DNA of 64,000 bases, from the NCBI RefSeq assembly GCF_001858025.1, contig NZ_LZQD01000001.1:1-64000 (forward strand), written 5' to 3'. A program made the translations under genes and the position numbers. The stretch's first letter is position 1, and every line of letters begins with the position of its first letter. Shown in pieces: positions 1 to 7,490 of the stretch. Under the pieces are notes generated by a model, which searched no databases, was not told the origin of the DNA, and was given only the letters and a program-made list of their open reading frames with translations. This DNA comes from Trichormus sp. NMC-1 (GTDB lineage Bacteria > Cyanobacteriota > Cyanobacteriia > Cyanobacteriales > Nostocaceae).

Positions 1-123
1 TGTCAACAGGATTTGAGACGCGCTAACCCTGACTCTTAACAGGGAACAGGGAATAAATTGGTGTGTACTTCATTAGACTGGGAAACGCTATATTATCCTA
101 TAGTGAAGCAAAAAAAATGGATA

Positions 124-127
124 CTAG
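124..127. repeat. Probable target-site duplication, left copy
   Basis: CTAG directly abuts the left terminal inverted repeat. The matching CTAG is at 1600-1603. Both fit the YTAR target preference of IS701-type elements. Confidence 0.6.
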
Positions 128-199
128 GACTTACGCATTGACAGAATAACAAAATAGTGCATTGATAAATAAGAGTCGTCGAGTAATGGGTATGAGAGA

Positions 200-988
200 A
201 TGAGAGAAATTACTAAACCCTCGACAGCACAATGCAATCTAGACATCTACACCTTATTTTTGCTGTCAGAGCCAAAGTATGGAGGGTGCAGTAGGTTAGC
301 GGAGATATTGGGAGATGTTTCACATGATAGTGTAAACCGCTTTTTATTGAGAGAGAGATACGAACCCAAAGATTTATTCAGCATAATAGAGAAAATTATC
401 AATCTGGAAGGAGGGATATTAAGTGTAGACGATACAGTCATAGAAAAGATTTACAGCGACCCTAAAAATGCGGAATTAATCAGTTATTTTTGGTCAGGGA
501 AAGCCCATAAAACTATTATTGGCTTAAATTTAATTAGTCTATATTACAGTGATATTAATGGTAATTCAGTACCAATAAATTATAGAATATATGATAAAAA
601 GGAGGGAAAAACAAAAAACGATTATTTTAGAGAAATGGTAATTGAAATAATAAGCTGGGGAGTCAAACCCAGAATGGTAACAGGAGATAGTTGGTATTCT
701 GGAGTAGAAAACTTGAAATTTCTAAAAAACCAGAAATTGGGTTTCCTATTCGGAATTGAAAAAAATAGAACTGTTTCAAATGAGCCACACAAGTATTGTC
801 AAGTAAGCACTCTGGCTATTCCCCAAGAAGGATTAAGGACTCATCTGAAAGAATTTGGATTTATAAAATTGTTTAGGAAAGACTTTAAAAAGGAAGACTC
901 TAGACATTATATTTTATATCTACTAGATGAATCTGATTTCCTGTCGTTACCGATGTCAATCCCGAACCCACCACACCACTTAGTGTAG
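200..988 (+). pseudogene. IS701-like transposase, N-terminal part (broken)
   Basis: The first roughly 250 residues look like a cyanobacterial IS701-type DDE transposase. The first catalytic Asp is probably in SVDDTVIEKIY and the second in VTGDSWYSG. Similarity stops near LLDESDFLSL (about position 950). The last dozen residues before the stop come from inserted accB sequence read on the wrong strand. The catalytic Glu region and C-terminus resume at about 1297. Together the two pieces would make about 340 residues, a plausible full length. The gene is inactive as it stands. Confidence 0.8.
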
Positions 989-1130
989 CTTGACCTACCG
1001 CGAGTACATGATTACCGATAGCTTTCCGTACCGTTAACTCAAAATTATCGCTTTTGAGCGTTACTTCTGCAATATCCGTTTGTGCAATAGTTGCCAGTAG
1101 TTGGCGGATTTCATTAAAGTCTAATGGCAC
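945..1130 (-). pseudogene. accB: accB 5' fragment (biotin carboxyl carrier protein N-terminus)
   Basis: Read on the minus strand from a GTG at 1130, the protein begins MPLDFNEIRQLLATIAQTD and continues through ELTVRKA to SGVVGSGLTSVT. This is the typical N-terminus of cyanobacterial AccB, the biotin carrier of acetyl-CoA carboxylase. Similarity ends at about 945-950, where the sequence passes into the transposase. Only about 60 codons of roughly 180 remain, and the biotinyl domain with its MKM lysine is missing. It is a stray fragment; a functional accB must lie elsewhere. The fragment sits inside the IS701-like transposase gene. Confidence 0.75.
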
Positions 1131-1204
1131 AGTTTTTTTTACCTCGACCTAAACGTAAATGAAAATCTTAAGTGTGGCAGAGATTTAATCCCTTTATAAA
1201 CAAG

Positions 1205-1285
1205 GGATTGAAATCGGTAATACCAATTTTGGATTGGTAATTGGTAATTGGAGAATGATTCCCTATTACCCAGTCACTATCAGGT
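1205..1285. repeat. AATTGGT-type short tandem repeat
   Basis: Tandem, partly degenerate units of the TTGGTAATTGG type lie in the DNA inserted between the transposase halves. The same repeat family recurs at 40297-40338 (intergenic) and 62598-62643 (inside the polyketide synthase gene). Confidence 0.55.
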
Positions 1286-1296
1286 GTAGAAACTTT

Positions 1297-1563
1297 GTTT
1301 TTATCACAATTCATGATACCCATTGGGGTATTGAAACATTTCATCGAGCCATAAAACAAGTATGTGGAATTTGTCGGTTCATGGTTAGAGATACCTGTGC
1401 AATCAAAACTCATATATTTTGTTCACTTCAAGCTTTTGTGAAATTGGAGTTTATGCGCTCTGAAAATATAATTAGCAATTGGTATGAAGTACAAAGGAAT
1501 CTGTTTACTTCTGTTGTCCGTGAGCATATTTTTGCCAACCTTCGCAAGGATGCCATTATCTAG
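1297..1563 (+). pseudogene. IS701-like transposase, C-terminal part (broken)
   Basis: The frame resumes with HDTHWGIETFHRAIKQ, which carries the likely catalytic Glu of the DDE triad. It continues through HIFCSLQAFVKLEFMR to the stop at 1563, 20 bp before the right inverted repeat. A longer reading frame opens at 1234, but its first 20 or so codons are inserted DNA rich in TTGGTAATTGG repeats. No independent start codon with a ribosome-binding site is evident, so this piece is unlikely to be expressed. Confidence 0.8.
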
Positions 1564-1599
1564 ACTACATAGATGATATTTTTTGTCAATGCGTAAGTC

Positions 1600-1603
1600 C
1601 TAG
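1600..1603. repeat. Probable target-site duplication, right copy
   Basis: CTAG directly abuts the right terminal inverted repeat and matches 124-127. Confidence 0.6.
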
Positions 1604-1689
1604 ACTATTAATAACCTAGAAATTTTATAGTATAGGTTAACTTTGTCAAGATAATTTAGATGCGTTTCGCCTGATGAAGCAGCTTGAGG

Positions 1690-1905
1690 AGCGTGTTTTT
1701 TAATTACAGGAGTAATGGTTGAAATAATGGTGGCAAATTCTATGATCATGTCTAATTACCGGAAAGTTACCGAAGAGGACGCGGAGAGTCGTCTGTGTCC
1801 GACGTTCGACGCAAATGGTTTCAAGCCCCCGACTTAAGTCGTGGAGAATAAAAAAGACATTCCTTGCTGGAATCTCCTGGCTTTAGACATGGGGTATCCC
1901 CGTGT
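1690..1905 (+). mobile_element. Possible IS200/IS605-type right-end remnant
   Basis: The stretch ends with GGTTTCAAGCCCCCGACTT, the palindrome GACTTAAGTC and a small hairpin (ATTCC...GGAAT at about 1859-1873). From memory this resembles the right-end or guide-RNA region downstream of tnpB in cyanobacterial IS200/IS605 elements. No tnpA or tnpB reading frame is present. A short open stretch before it (about 1660-1702, ending LEERVF) could be the tail of a lost gene. The assignment rests on motif resemblance only. Confidence 0.35.
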
Positions 1906-2054
1906 CCCCTTCAAAATTCAAATTCACACACCTAACACTGATACTTGCATACTTCTTTTCTATATCAGTCTTGCGAATTTTAGATAATTAATGGCAAAGT
2001 ATTTACCGCATAAGCTTTCCAGCTTGTTATCTGTCGCCATTATTTTTTGTATTG

Positions 2055-2068
2055 GTATTGTATATTAC
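2055..2068 (+). promoter_or_regulatory. Candidate NtcA-type site
   Basis: The sequence GTATTGTATATTAC matches the NtcA consensus GTA-N8-TAC. NtcA (BifA) binding upstream of rbcL is reported for Anabaena. Only 7 bp separate it from TATAAT at 2076-2081, whereas activating class II sites usually have about 22. If real, it may repress or act at another start. Confidence 0.35.
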
Positions 2069-2254
2069 AATTTTTTATAATAAAACTCTTATCCCCTGAC
2101 CGCCTTACACTGAGATATATACATTTGTAAATCATTCTTAACAAAATGTTTAAATCTTTATGTAATAACAAATTTAAATATATATGTAGGCAAATTTTGA
2201 AAAATAACTTATTGAATTATTGATATATTGTGGGGTAAGCTACAAATTCACTGA

Positions 2255-2708
2255 TGTGCAACTTCTTCTCCCTTGCCCATCCCATGACTAAACCTCTCTT
2301 AAGTGAAATTGCCTGATGATGAATCTTTACCGTCTTTAGGTAAAGGTATCAGACTAAAAAAAAGACAATTGCAGCAAACCAGCTTTATACACTGGAATGC
2401 AACGGTTTTTCAGGCAAAAATTCCTCAGACGGCTTGTAAAGCCAAAAAGTTGATCTTGAATTAAGTGGGTTTAGTAGGGTATGCAAACTCAAGATGAAAA
2501 GATTTTGTATTCCTGGGACGAAAAATAACAGCGTCAAATAGTGCGTCTGAAAAATATGGTAAAAAATTTGTTGCGGTAAATTGCTACTGTAACCAGGTTT
2601 GTGCAGCAGTAATACTGCCACCATCGAGCCGTATCGCCCCTAACTATAAGCAAAACTTATAATTTCATTAAGAATGAAGAAAGGATAGGGATGAGAAGAA
2701 GTTGCACA
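2255..2708. repeat. 16-bp inverted repeat bracketing 422 bp of the rbcL leader
   Basis: TGTGCAACTTCTTCTC at 2255-2270 is exactly complementary to 2693-2708. The right arm ends 45 bp before the rbcL start codon. No protein lies between the arms. This could be a small non-autonomous insertion or a long-range RNA pairing in the leader. Confidence 0.6.
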
Positions 2709-2753
2709 TAACGTGATTTGATAGTAAAAAGAGAGACTTGTTGGAAGGAAAAT

Positions 2754-4184
2754 ATGTCTTACGCTCAAACGAAAACTCAGGCTAAGTCTGGGTATCAAGC
2801 TGGGGTTAAAGATTACAGACTAACTTATTACACACCTGATTACACTCCTAAAGATACAGACCTTTTAGCAGCATTCCGGATGACTCCCCAACCCGGAGTT
2901 CCTCCTGAAGAAGCTGGTGCGGCTGTAGCTGCTGAGTCTTCCACTGGTACTTGGACAACAGTTTGGACAGACTTGTTGACCGACCTAGATCGCTACAAAG
3001 GTCGTTGTTACGATATCGAACCAGTTCCCGGTGAAGACAACCAGTACATCTGTTACGTTGCTTATCCTTTGGATCTGTTTGAAGAAGGTTCTGTAACCAA
3101 CGTATTGACCTCTATCGTCGGTAACGTATTTGGTTTCAAAGCTCTGCGGGCGCTACGTTTGGAAGACATTCGTTTCCCTGTAGCTTACATCAAGACTTTC
3201 CAAGGACCACCTCACGGTATTCAAGTTGAACGCGACAAGTTGAACAAATACGGTCGTCCTCTGTTGGGTTGTACAATTAAGCCCAAATTAGGTCTTTCCG
3301 CTAAGAACTACGGACGCGCTGTATACGAATGTTTGCGTGGTGGTTTGGACTTCACCAAAGACGACGAAAATATCAACTCCGCACCATTCCAAAGATGGCG
3401 CGATCGCTTCTTGTTCGTAGCTGAAGCTATCAACAAAGCACAAGCAGAAACCGGCGAAATCAAGGGTCACTACCTGAACGTTACCGCTCCTACCTGCGAA
3501 CAAATGTTGCAACGGGCTGAGTACGCTAAAGAACTCAAAATGCCCATCATCATGCACGATTACCTGACCGCAGGTTTCACAGCTAACACCACATTGTCTC
3601 GTTGGTGTCGTGATAACGGTATTCTGTTGCACATTCACCGTGCTATGCACGCTGTAATTGACCGTCAGAAAAACCACGGTATCCACTTCCGCGTATTGGC
3701 TAAAGCTCTTCGCTTGTCTGGTGGTGATCACATCCACACCGGTACAGTAGTTGGTAAGTTGGAAGGTGAACGTGGAATCACAATGGGCTTCGTTGACCTA
3801 TTGCGTGAAAACTACGTTGAGCAAGACAAGTCTCGCGGTATTTACTTTACCCAAGACTGGGCTTCTCTACCTGGTGTAATGGCAGTTGCTTCTGGTGGTA
3901 TCCACGTATGGCATATGCCCGCGTTGGTAGAAATCTTTGGTGATGACTCCGTACTACAATTCGGTGGTGGTACTTTGGGACACCCCTGGGGTAACGCTCC
4001 TGGTGCTACCGCTAACCGCGTAGCTTTAGAAGCAGTTGTTCAAGCTCGTAACGAAGGCCGTAACTTGGCTCGTGAAGGTAACGATATTATCCGCGAAGCT
4101 GCTAAGTGGTCTCCTGAATTGGCTGTTGCTTGCGAACTGTGGAAAGAAATTAAGTTCGAGTTTGAAGCAATGGATACCGTCTGA
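2754..4184 (+). CDS. rbcL: Ribulose bisphosphate carboxylase large subunit
   Basis: The 476-residue protein is the catalytic subunit of form IB Rubisco, which fixes CO2 onto ribulose-1,5-bisphosphate and is packed into carboxysomes. Start is set at [17 protein letters not shown], the usual cyanobacterial N-terminus, with GGAAGG 5-10 bp upstream; a longer in-frame extension to 2718 is ignored. Hallmarks include [10 protein letters not shown] (carbamylated Lys about 201), [26 protein letters not shown] (loop before the mobile loop-6 Lys) and [16 protein letters not shown]. It is full length, with strong codon bias as expected for a highly expressed gene. rbcX and rbcS follow in the same direction. 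Confidence 0.99.
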   Translation: MSYAQTKTQAKSGYQAGVKDYRLTYYTPDYTPKDTDLLAAFRMTPQPGVPPEEAGAAVAAESSTGTWTTVWTDLLTDLDRYKGRCYDIEPVPGEDNQYICYVAYPLDLFEEGSVTNVLTSIVGNVFGFKALRALRLEDIRFPVAYIKTFQGPPHGIQVERDKLNKYGRPLLGCTIKPKLGLSAKNYGRAVYECLRGGLDFTKDDENINSAPFQRWRDRFLFVAEAINKAQAETGEIKGHYLNVTAPTCEQMLQRAEYAKELKMPIIMHDYLTAGFTANTTLSRWCRDNGILLHIHRAMHAVIDRQKNHGIHFRVLAKALRLSGGDHIHTGTVVGKLEGERGITMGFVDLLRENYVEQDKSRGIYFTQDWASLPGVMAVASGGIHVWHMPALVEIFGDDSVLQFGGGTLGHPWGNAPGATANRVALEAVVQARNEGRNLAREGNDIIREAAKWSPELAVACELWKEIKFEFEAMDTV

Positions 4185-4186
4185 TG

Positions 4187-4254
4187 ATTTAGGATTTGGG
4201 ATTTTGGATTTGGGATTCATTAAAAATTCCCAATCTAAAATCTAAAATCTATAG
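4187..4254 (+). repeat. Heptanucleotide repeats in the rbcL-rbcX spacer
   Basis: GATTTGG/GATTTTG-type units (4187-4218) are followed by inverse AATCTAA-type units (about 4230-4252), giving a potential hairpin between rbcL and rbcX. Such STRR heptamers are common in Nostocales intergenic DNA. Here they could lower downstream expression or protect the 3' end of the rbcL message. Confidence 0.6.
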
Positions 4255-4268
4255 GGCTGGGGTCAAGC

Positions 4269-4649
4269 ATGGATCTAAAGCAAATTGCGAAAGACACAGC
4301 CAAAACTCTTCAAAGCTACCTGACTTATCAGGCGCTAAGGACGGTATTGGCACAGCTAGGCGAAACAAATCCTCCTTTAGCACATTGGTTGCAAAACTTT
4401 TCCGCTGGCAAAATCCAAGACGGAGAAGCGTATATTGAGGAACTGTTTCTGGAAAAGTCAGATTTGGCTTTGCGGATTATGACTGTCAGGGAACACATAG
4501 CGGCGGAAGTGGCAGATTTCTTACCAGAAATGGTTTGTACTGGCATTCAGCAAGCCAATATGGAACAGCGTCGCCAGCATCTCGAACGCATTACGCAACT
4601 AAATTTATCAAGTCCCAGCCCGGAAACACCAAAGACAGACAATATCTGA
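4269..4649 (+). CDS. rbcX: Rubisco assembly chaperone RbcX
   Basis: The 126-residue helical protein is the homodimeric chaperone that clamps the RbcL C-terminal tail and promotes RbcL8 assembly. Typical RbcX features are the N-terminal KDTAKTLQSYLTYQA, a central helix with NPPLAHWLQNFS, and a long C-terminal helix containing MEQRRQHLERIT followed by a disordered Ser/Pro/Thr tail. It lies between rbcL (84 bp upstream) and rbcS (95 bp downstream), the standard order in filamentous cyanobacteria. Confidence 0.97.
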   Translation: MDLKQIAKDTAKTLQSYLTYQALRTVLAQLGETNPPLAHWLQNFSAGKIQDGEAYIEELFLEKSDLALRIMTVREHIAAEVADFLPEMVCTGIQQANMEQRRQHLERITQLNLSSPSPETPKTDNI

Positions 4650-4744
4650 TAGCCTGCGTGGCGTAGCCATTCCTAATTTGGATAATTTATCCAGTTAGTT
4701 CAGTCAAAGAAATAGTAAAAAATCTCCCCCACTTATCAAAAGCT

Positions 4745-5074
4745 ATGCAAACTTTACCAAAAGAGCGTCGTTACGAAACCCTTTCTTATCTTCCCCCTCT
4801 GTCTGACGCGCAAATTGCCAAGCAAGTTCAGTACATTATCACACAAGGTTTTATTCCTGCAATTGAATTCAACGAAACTTCTGAACCTACAGAACTTTAT
4901 TGGACAATGTGGAAGTTGCCTTTGTTCGGCGCTAAAACTGCTCAAGAAGTATTGAGCGAAGTTCAAGGTTGCCGTTCTCAGTATAGTAACTGCTACATCC
5001 GTGTTGTTGGTTTTGACAACATTAAGCAGTGTCAAGTTATGAGCTTTCTTGTTCACAAACCCAGCAGATACTAA
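4745..5074 (+). CDS. rbcS: Ribulose bisphosphate carboxylase small subunit
   Basis: The 109-residue protein matches form IB Rbc[18 protein letters not shown] near the N-terminus, [14 protein letters not shown] in the middle and [15 protein letters not shown] toward the end. It caps the RbcL8 core to form the L8S8 holoenzyme. It is the last gene of rbcL-rbcX-rbcS, and a strong terminator-like hairpin follows at 5107-5142. Confidence 0.98.
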   Translation: MQTLPKERRYETLSYLPPLSDAQIAKQVQYIITQGFIPAIEFNETSEPTELYWTMWKLPLFGAKTAQEVLSEVQGCRSQYSNCYIRVVGFDNIKQCQVMSFLVHKPSRY

Positions 5075-5106
5075 GAGCTAATTAGCTAATAGTTATTTGA
5101 TAAATT

Positions 5107-5142
5107 AAAAAGAGGGGTAGAGTTTTCTATCTCTCTTTTTTT
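5107..5142 (+). terminator. Rho-independent terminator after rbcS
   Basis: Arms at 5107-5121 and 5126-5140 pair over 15 bp with a few G-U pairs around a 4-nt loop, and the right arm ends in a run of seven T. It lies 32 bp after the rbcS stop and plausibly closes the operon. Confidence 0.7.
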
Positions 5143-5203
5143 AGTTTTGATAGAGAATAGAATTGTCGGTTGAGTCGCACACACAAAGCTAAAGGTGATT
5201 ATT

Positions 5204-5428
5204 ATGCAACAAATTACTGTTAATGAAGCATCTCAACATTTATCTGATTTAATTGAAGCCGCACTTGGTGGTGATGAAATTATCATCATGAAAGATAATC
5301 AACCTGTAGTGAAATTAATTCCTGTATTACCAATTAAACACCGTCGTCAACCTGGTAGTGCTAAAGGAATGGTAACAATGGCTGATGATTTTGACGCACC
5401 TTTAGAAGATTTTCAGGAATATATGTGA
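5204..5428 (+). CDS. Phd/YefM-type antitoxin (partner truncated)
   Basis: The 74-residue protein begins MQQITVNEASQHLSDLIEAA and has the Phd/YefM core, including GDEIIIMKDNQPVVKLIPV, a fold that binds the operator through its N-terminus and the toxin through its C-terminus. The ATG at 5204 is preferred over the upstream GTG because AAAGG lies 7-11 bp before it. The stop overlaps the start of a PIN-toxin fragment by one base, as in intact phd-vapC pairs. Since the toxin is cut to 36 residues, this appears to be an orphan antitoxin. Confidence 0.85.
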   Translation: MQQITVNEASQHLSDLIEAALGGDEIIIMKDNQPVVKLIPVLPIKHRRQPGSAKGMVTMADDFDAPLEDFQEYM

Positions 5429-5538
5429 TGATGTTTTTGATAGATACACATACATTTATTTGGTATGTAACAGATAACTCTCGACTTAGTAATCAAGTTT
5501 TAGAATTGATTAACGATGAGAATAATCAGATCTCTTAA
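5428..5538 (+). pseudogene. VapC-type PIN toxin, 3' truncated
   Basis: The frame overlaps the antitoxin stop by one base and encodes MMFLIDTHTFIWYVTDN and about 20 more residues before a stop. The first acidic residue of the PIN site (LIDTHTF) is present, but a normal VapC of this group has about 125-130 residues and three or four acidic catalytic residues. The break coincides within a few bases with the 3' end of the opposite-strand acetyltransferase gene. An insertion or deletion joining unrelated DNA probably removed the rest. Confidence 0.8.
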
Positions 5539-6050
5539 AAATCATAGCCCATGATATAGTCATCCATGACAAATCCACCACCAAAGTCTTTAACCTGACT
5601 ATCAATAATTTTAAAACCAAATCTGGTATAAGCTTTAATTCCTTTTTCATTCCTTTTATTGACATTGAGAATAATTTGTTTAAAATTCATTTTTTGCGCT
5701 TTTTCGTGTACATGAGATAACATCTTTTGACCATAACCCAAACCATGTAATGATGGTAATAAATAACATTTATGTAATTTTAAATAACTAATATTATCCA
5801 TTATTTCTGAACCATAGGATAAATAACCCACTAATTCAGAATTATGTAAAACCTTATCATAAAATATCCCTTGGCTATAAATTTCATTTTCAATTATTCC
5901 TGTTCCATACATTTTACTCAGCATATAATCGATTTGTTCATTGCTGATTATTGTAGAATAATGGGTATACCAAATTTTTTCACTGATTTTTCTCATTTCT
6001 TCTAAATCAGAATCTAATAACTTGGTAATGGTAATTGATGAATCATTCAT
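5535..6050 (-). CDS. GNAT-family N-acetyltransferase
   Basis: The 171-residue protein has the GNAT fold signature: LLPSLHGLGYGQKMLSHVHEKA is the acetyl-CoA pyrophosphate-binding loop (R/Q-x-x-G-x-G/A type), and NVNKRNEKGIKAYTRFGFK is the conserved strand-5/helix-4 segment. Such enzymes acetylate amines on small molecules, antibiotics or protein N-termini; the substrate cannot be read from sequence. Its 3' end overlaps the truncated PIN toxin tail by 4 bp. Base composition is more AT-rich than the rbc genes, consistent with a later arrival. Confidence 0.85.
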   Translation of the reverse strand: MNDSSITITKLLDSDLEEMRKISEKIWYTHYSTIISNEQIDYMLSKMYGTGIIENEIYSQGIFYDKVLHNSELVGYLSYGSEIMDNISYLKLHKCYLLPSLHGLGYGQKMLSHVHEKAQKMNFKQIILNVNKRNEKGIKAYTRFGFKIIDSQVKDFGGGFVMDDYIMGYDF

Positions 6051-6204
6051 AGTGATAATTACAGATAAATTAAATCTAATGAAAGTAAAAATTAAGGTAA
6101 GGATTCAGGTGTAAGTATTTCCAAATTTAATTTACCATTTAATTGACTATGGTTACAAAAAAAATCTATGATGATCTCAATAAATCATAACTGGAGATAA
6201 TTCT

Positions 6205-7428
6205 ATGAGTTACTATATTGCTCCCAGCTTTCTTGATAAACTTGCAGTTCATATTACCAAAAACTTTTTAAATATTCCTGGTATTCGAGTTCCCCTGATT
6301 TTAGGTATTCATGGCCGCAAAGGAGAGGGAAAATCCTTTCAATGCGAGTTAGTCTTTGAAAAAATGGGTATCGAAGTAACTTTGATATCTGGGGGAGAAT
6401 TAGAAAGTCCAGACGCGGGAGATCCTGCGCGGTTGATTCGGTTACGTTATCGGGAAACAGCAGAATTAATCAAGGTACGGGGGAAAATGTGCGTACTGAT
6501 GATTAATGATTTAGATGCAGGTGCAGGGCGCTTTGACGAAGGCACTCAATATACAGTAAATACCCAGTTGGTAAATGCCACACTGATGAATATTGCTGAT
6601 AATCCCACAGATGTGCAGTTACCGGGAAGTTATGATTCCAATCCTTTATGTCGTGTTCCGATTATTGTGACTGGAAATGATTTTTCTACTCTCTATGCAC
6701 CATTAATTCGTGATGGGAGAATGGACAAATTTTACTGGGAACCTAACCGCGATGATAAGGTGGGAATTGTCGGCGGAATTTTTGCGCCTGATGGACTTTC
6801 ACAAAGAGAAATTGAACAATTAGTTGATACTTTTCCTCATCAATCTATTGACTTTTTTAGCGCCTTACGTTCTCGAATTTATGATGAACAAATCCGCGAA
6901 TTTATTCATCAAATCGGTTTTGAAAATGTTTCTTTACGAGTGGTAAACAGTTTAGAGGGACCGCCAGCATTTAAAAAGCCAGATTTTACTCTATCTCATT
7001 TAATTGAGTCCGGTAAATTTATGGTGGGTGAACAAAAACGGGTGGAAACTTCTCATTTAGTTGATGAATATAATCGCTTAAATCGAGGGAAAGGTTATCA
7101 AGCAGCTTCTCCTGTTGCGGAAATTCCAGTTAGTAAACCTGTGGTTAATCAATCTACCCATTTAACTTTAGAAACTCAAGAACAAGTCCGCCAAATTTTA
7201 GCTCAAGGTTACAAAATTGGGATTGAACACGTTGATGAACGTCGTTTTCGCACAGGTTCTTGGCAAAGTTGTGGTTCTTTCAATATTGATGCACATTCCG
7301 ATGCTATTTCTATGTTAGAATCTTGTTTGGCTGAATATAGCGGTGAATATGTCCGCTTAGTAGGTATTGATCCGCAAGCCAAGCGTAGAGTATTAGAAAC
7401 AATTATTCAGCGTCCGAATGGCAAGTAA
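6205..7428 (+). CDS. rca: Rubisco activase with C-terminal SSUL domain
   Basis: The 407-residue AAA+ protein remodels inhibited Rubisco. Residues 34-44 (GIHGRKGEGKS) form the Walker A motif, and about 96-105 (VLMINDLDAG) Walker B. The C-terminal part from about 318 (LTLETQEQVRQILAQGYKIG through DAISMLESCLAEYSGEYVRLVGI) is an RbcS-like (SSUL) domain, as in cyanobacterial Rca and CcmM. That domain is known to recruit Rca to Rubisco and carboxysomes. The gene is about 1.1 kb downstream of rbcS on the same strand but separated by the terminator and accessory genes, so it probably has its own promoter. Confidence 0.95.
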   Translation: MSYYIAPSFLDKLAVHITKNFLNIPGIRVPLILGIHGRKGEGKSFQCELVFEKMGIEVTLISGGELESPDAGDPARLIRLRYRETAELIKVRGKMCVLMINDLDAGAGRFDEGTQYTVNTQLVNATLMNIADNPTDVQLPGSYDSNPLCRVPIIVTGNDFSTLYAPLIRDGRMDKFYWEPNRDDKVGIVGGIFAPDGLSQREIEQLVDTFPHQSIDFFSALRSRIYDEQIREFIHQIGFENVSLRVVNSLEGPPAFKKPDFTLSHLIESGKFMVGEQKRVETSHLVDEYNRLNRGKGYQAASPVAEIPVSKPVVNQSTHLTLETQEQVRQILAQGYKIGIEHVDERRFRTGSWQSCGSFNIDAHSDAISMLESCLAEYSGEYVRLVGIDPQAKRRVLETIIQRPNGK

Positions 7429-7442
7429 TTAGGATTTTTTAA

Positions 7443-7473
7443 TGTAGAGACATTCCGGCGGAACGTCTCTACA
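7443..7473. repeat. GTAGAGACGTT-type palindromic repeat
   Basis: TGTAGAGAC and GTCTCTACA arms flank a short centre downstream of rca. It is the same family as the perfect 30-bp palindrome at 17709-17738 inside nifJ. As a hairpin between the convergent rca and lysozyme genes it could also help termination. Confidence 0.65.
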
Positions 7474-7490
7474 GAAGTTGAATTTAATAT

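Larger units (their letters stand above)
128..1599 (+). mobile_element. IS701-like insertion sequence, internally disrupted
   Basis: The element is bounded by perfect 16-bp terminal inverted repeats, GACTTACGCATTGACA at 128-143 and its complement at 1584-1599. CTAG lies immediately outside each end (124-127, 1600-1603). That fits the 4-bp YTAR target duplication known for IS701, although CTAG is itself palindromic, so it could also be counted as part of the repeat. Inside is a DDE transposase in two pieces (200-about 950 and about 1297-1563), separated by about 350 bp of unrelated DNA containing the start of accB. The copy cannot encode an intact transposase, but its ends look intact, so it might still be moved by a transposase acting in trans. 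The family name rests on protein similarity from memory. Confidence 0.8.
1906..2753. other. Long rbcL leader/upstream region, no gene seen
   Basis: This AT-rich region holds no convincing protein gene. The 79-codon minus-strand frame at 2385-2624 has no recognisable similarity. It contains a GTA-N8-TAC site (2055-2068), a TATAAT (2076-2081) and a 16-bp inverted repeat bracketing 2255-2708. Long leaders upstream of rbcL are known in Anabaena. Confidence 0.5.

Noticed and set aside
1168-1413. 81-codon minus-strand frame across the IS junction
   Set aside because: It overlaps the transposase C-terminal part and inserted repeats; a shadow frame.
2385-2624. 79-codon minus-strand frame upstream of rbcL
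   Set aside because: No recognisable domain, no ribosome-binding site, and it lies inside the inverted-repeat-bounded leader; probably chance.
3288-3737. 149-codon minus-strand frame in rbcL
   Set aside because: Antisense shadow of a strongly conserved gene; codon bias of rbcL creates it.
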